Assembly: GCA_946407815.1 (NCBI GenBank)
Contig: CAMJPB010000001.1
Span: 62,001-126,000 of the forward strand
Length of the DNA stretch: 64,000 nt
Reading direction: 5' to 3'
Source of the DNA: an uncultured Caryophanales bacterium
Lineage (GTDB): Bacteria > Bacillota_I > Bacilli_A > RFN20 > CAG-826
Made by a program: the position numbers and the translations under genes. Shown in pieces: positions 17,285-24,613 of the stretch. The notes below the pieces were generated by a model, which worked only from the letters and a program-made list of their open reading frames with translations, was not told where the DNA came from and made no database searches. The stretch's first letter is position 1. Every line of letters starts with the position of its first letter.

Positions 17285-17700
17285 TCAACGTACTGATACT
17301 TAGTCTTGTTATTTGAAGAATATTTACCATTTAATCGATCTCTAAGAGTGTGGGGATCGATTTTATTTTTCTTTGCAGCTTCACTTATCGAATCGTATAT
17401 CTCTAAAACAGAGTTATTTTCATCCACTTTAGCGACTCTTTTTCTTTTGTTGGAGTGTTTTTCTTTCTTTAGTGGCTCTATAAAGGTAGGAACATTATCT
17501 TTATCTACCCTTCTCCAGATTAGATTTTTCGCTGTTAAAACATCTCCTCTTGTCGCCTTATCAATAGTTCTAGGATGTAGATGTCTACTTCTAGAGGCCG
17601 CTCTTGCAGAAGGATAAGTTTTCACTAGTTGCCCATTAAGTTTATAACAAGCAATAACGCTGTTTCTATCTTTCGCCATACATAAAATATAAGCCCTCAT
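17281..17700 (-). CDS. NUMOD1-type DNA-binding protein without nuclease
   Basis: The 139-residue protein has two tandem NUMOD1/IENR-like modules, about 16-65 (VIACYKLNGQLVKTYPSARA, then RTIDKATRGD, LIWRRV) and about 87-139 (VAKVDENNSVLEIYDSISEA, then TLRDRLNGKYS, KYQYV). Such modules normally sit beside HNH or GIY-YIG homing endonucleases and contact DNA. No nuclease residues follow here. An ATG seven codons downstream (17679) is an alternative start. It is convergent with the ATPase remnant, sharing 4 bases. Confidence 0.65.
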   Translation of the reverse strand: MRAYILCMAKDRNSVIACYKLNGQLVKTYPSARAASRSRHLHPRTIDKATRGDVLTAKNLIWRRVDKDNVPTFIEPLKKEKHSNKRKRVAKVDENNSVLEIYDSISEAAKKNKIDPHTLRDRLNGKYSSNNKTKYQYVD

Positions 17701-17768
17701 ACTTATACGTAAATATGTGTCACACAGGGATTTTTCTAATAGTAAAAATCACACATTTTTGCTTGACA

Positions 17769-18245
17769 AACTCTAGGGGGTGCAATTAAACACATAAAAA
17801 AAAGAATAAGTATATTTAATAACTATTGTTATTATTTGGCACTCCCTAGTGGAGAGTGCTTGCTTCTTCTTCTTCTTCTTTATAGAATATAAAGCGAGGA
17901 TAGTTAGATAGAGTAAAGGTTTTAGTGGTCAAAAAATCTTTCTTTATTAATCTATCCGAAGCGTTAAGAAGAAAATTTGATTTAGTAGAACAAAAGTGCA
18001 CATTGCTCTTATAAAGAGAGTTTCTCCTTAACACAAAAAGTCACTTTCTATTTTAAAAGTGTGGTCGACCAACCACAGTTTTGATAAAAGTGACGCACAA
18101 CTAGACTTTTTAATACTTTAATGAGTTCAATCTAGACTCTTTAATGTAATTACAAAAGTCAATTAAGTTGTTCATATGAACCTCACTAAATAGTAATAAC
18201 GAAAGGCACTATTTGGGAGGAATAAAAGAAAGGAGAAAACTCAAT
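17769..18245 (+). promoter_or_regulatory. Long conserved 5' leader of surface gene 2
   Basis: Parallel to 6301-6812. TAGGGGGTGCA (17775-17785) is paired with GGCACTCCCTA (17838-17848). AAAAGTGCACATT is at about 17991-18004. The 59-base block 18036-18094 is identical to 6598-6656, and GTTGTTCATAT-n-AACCTCACT comes near the end. The ribosome site AAGAAAGGAGAAAA is identical too. Intervening sequence has diverged, so the shared block is under constraint. Confidence 0.65.
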
Positions 18246-21200
18246 ATGAACAAATTTTTAACAAAGATTGCCAAAGCCCTCTTAGGTTTATCAATGGCAA
18301 TCGGTGTTGGTATAGCTGTTGGAAGCAATAGTAAAGCTGAACCTGCAAAAGCTACTGATTATGTTAAAATTGCAACTTTTGATTTTACTGGTAGTGCCAC
18401 TCCTACAGGAACTACATCAACTGCTTTGTCAAGCACTACTGATATTGCAACCTACCTTAACGCATGTACATCCGATGTTACTGTAACTGTTTCTGCAAAA
18501 TCAGGAGATATTTATAAAGGCAAAGGAAGTGGTGGATCAGGAATTCCTCAAGCTGTTTTTAAAGTTGGAAAAGCAAGCGGCGCCGGTTCATTTACCTTTA
18601 CAATTTCAGGTTCGGATAATGTCGCTAAAGTTGAATTTGAAGCTTACGGTTGGAAAACTACAACTGCATTAAGTGTTAATTCAAGCGCTACACAAAGTCC
18701 TTCTACTGCTGCTTCATCATGGAAACCATCTTTCGTATTAGGAACTCCAACTACTACATTAACAGTTAGTTCTGCTACAAGTTGTACATGTATTGAGAAA
18801 ATGACACTTTGGAAAGAGGATAGTGGTACTCCAACACACACTCACACTTGGAGTGATTGGGCACAAACCGTTGCTCCAACTTGTACTACTGTTGGTGAAG
18901 AAGAAAGACACTGTACTGATCCAGATTGTCCTGATTCTGCAACTGAAACTCGTGAAGTTGCGAAAATTGCTCATAATTATGTTGCGGGTACCGTACATGC
19001 AGCCACTTGTACTGAAGATGGGTATACAGAATATGAATGTTCAATGTGTGGAGATTCAAAACATGACGACGTTGTCGCTGCTACTGGTCACAACTATGTA
19101 AATCATGTTTGCACAGTTTGTGGTGCGGAAGAACCGAGCGAAACAACAGTTACTACTAATATTAGTCAATATGCTACAGCCCACAGTTGGGTAAGCAGTT
19201 CAAGTTCTGGACAAAAGAGCATTACCATGGACGAAAATATCACCGCTTCTTGTAATTCTGGTACTAACTCAGGAAAATATTACTCTGATGGGTGGAGAAT
19301 TTATCAAAATGAAACTGGAAAGATTACAATAACAGCTTCAAATAACGCAACGTTATCTTCTGTAACTTTTACTTTTACAAATAATAATGGCGGAACTTTG
19401 AATTACGACTCGTCAGCATTAACATCAGGAACTCCTGTTACAGTCTCTGGTAATTCTGCTGAATTTACCTTAGGAAATAGTGGCTCGGCCACAAATGGTC
19501 AAATAAGAATTACAGTTATAAGTGTTACTTACAGTATTGAATCATCATCAACTAAACCAAGAGGCACAATTTCTATAACGTCTCCTAGTGATACAACTTT
19601 TGTGGTTGGTGATATTGGAAATTTAACTTATTCTTGGACACCAAATTCTGAAGCTAGTAGTGCAACAATTACATCAGCGGTTTGGTCATCATCAGCTGCT
19701 GCAATAACTGTTGACAATGAACATGGTACTTTTGAAGCCTCGCAAGCTGGTTCTGCTACATTGCAACTTGATGCAACGGACAGTACGGGTGAGGAATACA
19801 CTGTTTTAACAGAAAGTATTACAGTAACAAATCCACCTTTCGTATTGCCAGATATGCCTAGTGGGGATTATGTCAAAGTAACATCTGCTCAGGATGATTA
19901 TAGTGGTTATTATCTTATTGTATATGAAAGTGGTTCAGTTGCTTTTGATGGCGATCTAACTACTTTGGATGCAGTTAATAATGGTGTTTCAGTATCAATT
20001 GTTGATGGCAATACTATTGAAAACAATTCAACATCGAGAGCAGATACATTAAATAAAAGCGCTGTATACATTTCGAAAAATGGAACTCATTATGATATAG
20101 CTGCAAATATAAATAAAGAAAACGTAGTTTTCATTGGAAATGATGGTACTGGTAACGGCTTAAATACTAACGCTGATCGTATTTACAATAATACAATTTC
20201 CTTCTCAACTAACATGGTTGTTTCGGGTAGTGGCGGTAAGACAATTGGTTATAACAATAACAGCGATCAAATGAGATTTAGATATTTTAGTACTAGTGGT
20301 GTTTCTTATTATAAGAAGACTGTTGGTGTCGACACATTAAGAAGCATTGCTATCGTTGACCCAGTTACATCATTAAAGGATGGACAAAAATTTAATTTCG
20401 GCGGTTCTGTTACCGCAACTTATTCACAAACAGGAACAGCTGGTCATACCGGAATTACAAGTGGTTTGTCGTTCTCGATTGGAGGAGAAGCAGTAACCTC
20501 TGACACAACTATGACTAGAGGTGACTACACCGTTACAGTTACTTATAATGATGGAACCACATCAAAATCAAATACATATTCACTTTCTGTCGGATATGCA
20601 GATGCGACCGGTGTAAACATTTCAGGTCCTTCTTCTATTTCTGTTGCAAAAGGTTATGAAGGAACATTTACTGCTACAGTTACTCCTTCTAACGCTGAAA
20701 ATAGTGTCGTGTGGTCTGTAACAGATACTTCTGGAAACGCTACATCTTTAGGTTCAATCGATTCAGCTACTGGCGAATTTACAGCAGGTAATACTCCAGG
20801 AACATTAAGAGTTGTTGCCACATCTTCTGATGGATACGCTTCTTCATATGTAACAGTCGAGATATCTGGTGATCCATTACTTGAGATCAATAAGAGCAGC
20901 ATCACAGCTTATTCGATCGATTCAGCTGAATCATTAAGCGTTACGCCTAAGAATTTCCCTGAGGGAACTATCACTTATTCATGGGCATCAAATAACACCA
21001 ATGTTGCAACTGTCTCAAATGTTTCAACATCAACAAATTCCATTGAGTTTGTTGGTGCTGGCGGACAGGCTTTAATTACTGTTGTTGCTTATGTTAATTC
21101 AGTAGAAAAGGCCTCTGCATCTTGTACAGTTAATGTCACCAAAACGAGAAGTGTTTCTGAAGCTGCTGTTTTATCTGGAACATATGATTTTTCTTCGGTT

Positions 21201-22094
21201 ACAGAAAACGGAACAAGAATTACTGATGAAACGGTAGGCGATTTGAACACAAATTATTATGCTGCAGATTCTCTTTATCCGTTAGACACTCCAACCTTAT
21301 CTTTACCTTCATATGACTCAACTACAAACTATGTTTATTTAGGAAATGGCACTGGTGGTGCTCACCCTTCAACCGGAGGAATGCTTAAATTTGGTAAGTC
21401 AAAATTTGGTGGAGAAATAAGCTTTACTTTCACTCATACAATTACAAAGGTTGTTGTTTCAGCTCAAAAATGGGCTACTAATTCTGAAGAAGGTGAAATC
21501 CAAATTAATGGTGAAGCTCCTTCAGTTAATGCTGGTCAAAGTTCATATGTAGAGGTTGTTGCTGAAAATTTATCAACAAATACAATCACAATTAGCACTC
21601 CTGACTCATCAGCTCGTTGCTTTGTTAATTCAATTACTTTCTATTCTCAACAAAGTTCAACTGAAATCGGCAGAAGTGCTGATGTAGTTGGGCTTGAATC
21701 ATTTGTTGAAAATAAATTGAAATGGAACTCATACCACAATGATCATATATCTGGTGATACAACTGGCGATGGATCATGTGTTGATTTCTATGATAAAGAT
21801 GGTGAAAGTGGTGCTAAATATGCATTCAATCACTTAAACACTCATCAAAAAGCTCTTTTTACAACAAATTCAGCATATACAAATGAATGGTTACGTCTTC
21901 AAGATTGGGCGAAAGCAAATGGTGATGTATTAGACTCTGAAACCTTATTGCTGAAGACAACATCTGGTTCAGCTTTACTTAAATTCTTTAGTAATGAAAC
22001 CACGAACTCAGTAGCAATCATCGTTATCATTTCAATGGTATCTATGACCGCTATTGGAGGATACTTCTTCTTACGTAAGCGTAAAGAGAACTAA
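18246..22094 (+). CDS. Giant Ig-like surface protein 2
   Basis: 1282 residues from ATG 18246 (SD AAAGGAG). It has a signal peptide at 1-36 (MNKFLTKIAKALLGLSMAIG, cleavage near KATD). A Cys-rich segment at about 195-300 holds HTHTWSDWAQTVAPTC followed by repeated CxxC pairs (CSMCG, CTVCG), as in metal-binding or disulfide-linked surface repeats. Beta-rich modules and a BIG2-type domain (near 790-880; GTFTATVTPSNAENSVVWSV) follow. A C-terminal domain precedes the tail VAIIVIISMVSMTAIGGYFF plus LRKRKEN. The tail is nearly identical to that of the 6813 gene, so both proteins use the same anchoring route. Probable adhesin. Confidence 0.8.
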   Translation: MNKFLTKIAKALLGLSMAIGVGIAVGSNSKAEPAKATDYVKIATFDFTGSATPTGTTSTALSSTTDIATYLNACTSDVTVTVSAKSGDIYKGKGSGGSGIPQAVFKVGKASGAGSFTFTISGSDNVAKVEFEAYGWKTTTALSVNSSATQSPSTAASSWKPSFVLGTPTTTLTVSSATSCTCIEKMTLWKEDSGTPTHTHTWSDWAQTVAPTCTTVGEEERHCTDPDCPDSATETREVAKIAHNYVAGTVHAATCTEDGYTEYECSMCGDSKHDDVVAATGHNYVNHVCTVCGAEEPSETTVTTNISQYATAHSWVSSSSSGQKSITMDENITASCNSGTNSGKYYSDGWRIYQNETGKITITASNNATLSSVTFTFTNNNGGTLNYDSSALTSGTPVTVSGNSAEFTLGNSGSATNGQIRITVISVTYSIESSSTKPRGTISITSPSDTTFVVGDIGNLTYSWTPNSEASSATITSAVWSSSAAAITVDNEHGTFEASQAGSATLQLDATDSTGEEYTVLTESITVTNPPFVLPDMPSGDYVKVTSAQDDYSGYYLIVYESGSVAFDGDLTTLDAVNNGVSVSIVDGNTIENNSTSRADTLNKSAVYISKNGTHYDIAANINKENVVFIGNDGTGNGLNTNADRIYNNTISFSTNMVVSGSGGKTIGYNNNSDQMRFRYFSTSGVSYYKKTVGVDTLRSIAIVDPVTSLKDGQKFNFGGSVTATYSQTGTAGHTGITSGLSFSIGGEAVTSDTTMTRGDYTVTVTYNDGTTSKSNTYSLSVGYADATGVNISGPSSISVAKGYEGTFTATVTPSNAENSVVWSVTDTSGNATSLGSIDSATGEFTAGNTPGTLRVVATSSDGYASSYVTVEISGDPLLEINKSSITAYSIDSAESLSVTPKNFPEGTITYSWASNNTNVATVSNVSTSTNSIEFVGAGGQALITVVAYVNSVEKASASCTVNVTKTRSVSEAAVLSGTYDFSSVTENGTRITDETVGDLNTNYYAADSLYPLDTPTLSLPSYDSTTNYVYLGNGTGGAHPSTGGMLKFGKSKFGGEISFTFTHTITKVVVSAQKWATNSEEGEIQINGEAPSVNAGQSSYVEVVAENLSTNTITISTPDSSARCFVNSITFYSQQSSTEIGRSADVVGLESFVENKLKWNSYHNDHISGDTTGDGSCVDFYDKDGESGAKYAFNHLNTHQKALFTTNSAYTNEWLRLQDWAKANGDVLDSETLLLKTTSGSALLKFFSNETTNSVAIIVIISMVSMTAIGGYFFLRKRKEN

Positions 22095-22105
22095 TCTAAA
22101 CTAAA

Positions 22106-22422
22106 TTAACTAAGGCTCTATAACATTCCCTGGGGTTTAATGGGGTTTGGAGCCAAAATAACATCTAAAAAACTCAAACATTTATTGGGGTTAGTGAAGA
22201 CCTGTTAGTCGATCTGATTAATGGGTCTTCTTGCTACTTAGCAATAATCATCATATTTAAATTTCTATGAATAATAACTAAGTTATTAAATACATAATTA
22301 TTTGAATATTTTGATAAGGATTAAAGATTAGAATTTTTATAGAAAATACTGATTAAAACTCTAACATTTAATGGGGTCATCGAAAAAATCGACCCCATAG
22401 AAAGTTACAGAGCCTTAACTAA
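22106..22422. mobile_element. ISL3-like MITE with 8-bp target duplication
   Basis: The element 22114-22414 (301 bp) starts GGCTCTATAACATTCCCTGG and ends with the complement of GGCTCTGTAACTTTCTATGG (about 19 of 23 terminal bases match). TTAACTAA flanks it on both sides (22106-22113, 22415-22422). GGCTCT ends plus 8-bp duplications are ISL3-family traits. There is no ORF inside, so it needs a transposase elsewhere. Confidence 0.75.
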
Positions 22423-22424
22423 TA

Positions 22425-22464
22425 GGAAGCCTTGGAAATTGACTAAGAAGGGGCTTCCTTTTAT
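22425..22464 (+). terminator. Terminator of surface gene 2, displaced by the MITE
   Basis: GGAAGCC (22425-22431) / GGCTTCC (22452-22458) with T-rich tail. It resembles the terminators at 10594 and 11831. It now lies 330 bases behind the stop codon because the MITE was inserted between. Confidence 0.7.
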
Positions 22465-22502
22465 TTATATTTAATTTATTTAAAAAAGATTAATAAACGT
22501 AA

Positions 22503-22641
22503 TATAATAATTATGCCAAGGGTGGAAATAACGAGCGTTCGACCACGGCGCGTTTAAACTCAATTGTTTAAATGGATCCCAGCGTTTCAAGGACTCGCTC
22601 TCCTTGTTGGCAAAAGCACCTATAATTGGGTGCTTTTAGTT
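22503..22641 (+). ncRNA. Unrecognised structured small RNA, copy 1
   Basis: TATAAT (22503-22508) lies six bases before the 5' end of the conserved RNA (22515-22611). A terminator AAAAGCACC / GGGTGCTTTT follows at once (22612-22638). Pairings: GCCAAGG with CCTTGTTGGC closing the ends; GAGCG (22533-22537) with CGCTC (22596-22600); TTTAAAC (22553-22559) with GTTTAAA (22566-22572); and a possible pseudoknot GTGG (22522-22525) with CCAC (22543-22546). It is duplicated at 23190. Confidence 0.75.
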
Positions 22642-22768
22642 TTGCCTTTTTAAGGTATGAAAACTGGGAATCGCTTCCTCTTATTTGTGATAAAATTTTA
22701 AAGGTTATCATAAATGATGTTCTTTTATTTTTGTTTCATTTCTATTTCTTTAAAAGGTGGTTTTAAAT

Positions 22769-23170
22769 ATGCCTCCTTATATTAGAAATCAAGCAATTGA
22801 TCCAAATATCATTGAAGCCTTAGAAAAACTTCCAAAAATAATGAGAAATAATCAAAATATGGAAGTTAGTATAAGAGCAGAAGCTAGAAATGAAACAGGA
22901 AAAGAACACATTGCTGTCATGACACACGGGTTACAAGTTCGAGACGTTAACTTAATTAAAAAGGCAATAAAATCTCCTGAATTTGTATGTGTTGACCCTA
23001 ACAATCGATATAAAAAGAATTAGTATATATCGCGTAAAGGAAATCATGGTGCAAATAATAGAAATAAGGGTGTTTTATTAAAAGTTGTTACTAAAGTAAA
23101 ATGTGATGGCAAAGAAGAAATTGTTACTGTTTTTCCAACAAATTCGATAAAGCCTTTAAAAAGCAAATAA
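22769..23170 (+). pseudogene. BECR-like (barnase/EndoU/RelE-type) nuclease gene broken by TAG
   Basis: The frame of about 133 codons has MTHGLQVRDVNLIKKAIKSP, then VLLKVVTKVKCDGKEEIVTV and FPTNSIKP. The His-containing HGLxxRD and the closing TvFPTNsIK resemble phage-type barnase-EndoU-colicin-RelE nucleases (family call by eye). TAG at 23021-23023 interrupts it after RYKKN, and the same frame continues to TAA 23168. SD AAAGGTGG precedes ATG 22769. It lies between two copies of the small RNA. Confidence 0.6.
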
Positions 23171-23177
23171 AATCAAT

Positions 23178-23312
23178 TATAATGGTATTGCCAAGGGTGG
23201 AAATAATGAGCGTGCGACCACGGCGCATCTGAACTTATGTTTAGATGGGTGTCAGCGTTTCAAGGACTCGCTCTCCTTGTTGGCAAAAGCACCTATAACG
23301 GGTGCTTTTAAT
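23178..23312 (+). ncRNA. Unrecognised structured small RNA, copy 2
   Basis: TATAAT (23178-23183) is again six bases before the RNA (23190-23284), and a terminator AAAAGCACC / GGGTGCTTTT (23285-23310) follows. The variable stem here is ATCTGAAC (23227-23234) with GTTTAGAT (23239-23246), so both sides changed together relative to copy 1. GAGCG/CGCTC and GTGG/CCAC are kept. The 30 bases behind the terminator (TTTTAAGGTATGAAAACTG) also match copy 1. Confidence 0.75.
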
Positions 23313-23415
23313 TTTGTCTTTTTAAGGTATGAAAACTGAGAATCAGACTCTTCTAAATTTTATAAAATTAAATTCAAAATATAATTAAAAGTAGTCACAA
23401 ATGTGACTATTTTCT

Positions 23416-24450
23416 TTAGAAACATTTCTCTTTTCTTTGTTTTTTGCACTGCTCTTGGTGACCACAGTGATAACAAAGTTCGTTATTACACATTCCCTTA
23501 TTTTCGTAGTAACTTCTAACATTACTAATTGTTGTCTCGGCAATGTTATTTAAAGCCTCATTTGTAAGGAATGCTTGGTGAGAAGTGACAATAACATTTG
23601 GCATTGAAATAAGTCTTGTTAGGATCTCATCATCAACGATGTGACCAGAATAGTCTTTAAAGAAAATGTTACTTTCTTCTTCATAAACATCTAAACAAGC
23701 CGCTCCAACTTTTCTAGACTTAATTCCTTCTAAAAGAGCTTCAGAATCAATGAGTGCACCTCTAGAGGTGTTGATTATAACAACACCTTTTTTCATCTGT
23801 TCAATAGAAGGCTTAGAAATTAAGTGGTGGGTTTCTTCCGTTAATGGACAATGTAATGAAATAATGTCACTTTGTTTATAAAGTTCATCTAAAGTGACAT
23901 ATTTTGCTTTTACTTCAGGATTTGGGAATTTATCAAATGCTAAAACGTTCATGCCAAAACCGTTACAAATATCGATGAAAATACGCCCGATTTTACCAGT
24001 TCCGATAACTCCAACAGTTTTCCCGTATAAATTAAATCCAGTCAATCCATCAAGGGAGAAATTAAAATCTTTAGTTCTAATGTAAGCTTTATGAATTCTT
24101 CTTATGGAAGTTAAAAGTAACGCCATCGCATGTTCTGCAACAGCATAAGGCGAGTAGGCTGGAACGTGAACAACATGTATTTTTCCAAATGCTTTAGAAA
24201 CATCAACGTTATTGTATCCTGCGCATCTTAACGCAATTACTTTAACACCTAACTCATAGAGTTTATCAATAACTTCTCCATTAACTGTGTCGTTAACAAA
24301 GACGCAAACAACGTTGTGTCCTTTAGCAAGTTCAACAGTTTTTGGATTAAGTTTAGTCTCAAAAAATGTGATGGATAAATCTTCATTAATGTATTTCTCA
24401 AACGACTCTTTATCGTAAGAATGAGTATCAAACATGGCAATTTTAATCAT
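23416..24450 (-). CDS. ldhA: D-lactate dehydrogenase (D-2-hydroxyacid dehydrogenase)
   Basis: 344 residues from ATG 24450 (SD AAGGAG at proper spacing; the longer frame has none). It reduces pyruvate to D-lactate with NADH. GVIGTGKIGRIF is the Rossmann loop, LRCAGYNNVD and NTSRGALID are family signatures, and TSHQAFLT holds the catalytic His. The C-terminus is unusual: the last about 25 residues contain five Cys (CNNELCYHCGHQEQC, then KCF), absent from standard LdhA. They may bind zinc or an Fe-S cluster, or act in redox control (inference). Confidence 0.9.
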   Translation of the reverse strand: MIKIAMFDTHSYDKESFEKYINEDLSITFFETKLNPKTVELAKGHNVVCVFVNDTVNGEVIDKLYELGVKVIALRCAGYNNVDVSKAFGKIHVVHVPAYSPYAVAEHAMALLLTSIRRIHKAYIRTKDFNFSLDGLTGFNLYGKTVGVIGTGKIGRIFIDICNGFGMNVLAFDKFPNPEVKAKYVTLDELYKQSDIISLHCPLTEETHHLISKPSIEQMKKGVVIINTSRGALIDSEALLEGIKSRKVGAACLDVYEEESNIFFKDYSGHIVDDEILTRLISMPNVIVTSHQAFLTNEALNNIAETTISNVRSYYENKGMCNNELCYHCGHQEQCKKQRKEKCF

Positions 24451-24548
24451 TGTCAAAATCTCCTTACTTTTTAATATTACCATTAATGGTATTTATTCAC
24501 AATTTATATGCATTTTTTAGACAAGAATCAACGAAATTGCAAAATTCT

Positions 24549-24588
24549 GGCACTCTCACTTGCAGAGTGCTAATTTTGTGCTACAATG
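24549..24588 (+). promoter_or_regulatory. CIRCE operator and promoter of clpB
   Basis: TGGCACTC-N9-GAGTGCTAA (24549-24574) is a near-perfect CIRCE element, the HrcA binding site. It overlaps TTGCAG (24561-24566), which is 16 bases from TACAAT (24583-24588). Heat-shock control by HrcA is predicted. Confidence 0.9.
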
Positions 24589-24613
24589 TAGTTGCAAAAA
24601 GGAGGATAAACTT

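Noticed and set aside
22515-22611. SRP RNA, 6S RNA, RNase P RNA or tmRNA
   Set aside because: Too short or lacking the family hallmarks (GGAA/AGCA SRP tip, long 6S bubble, RNase P cores, tmRNA tRNA-like ends), and present in two copies.
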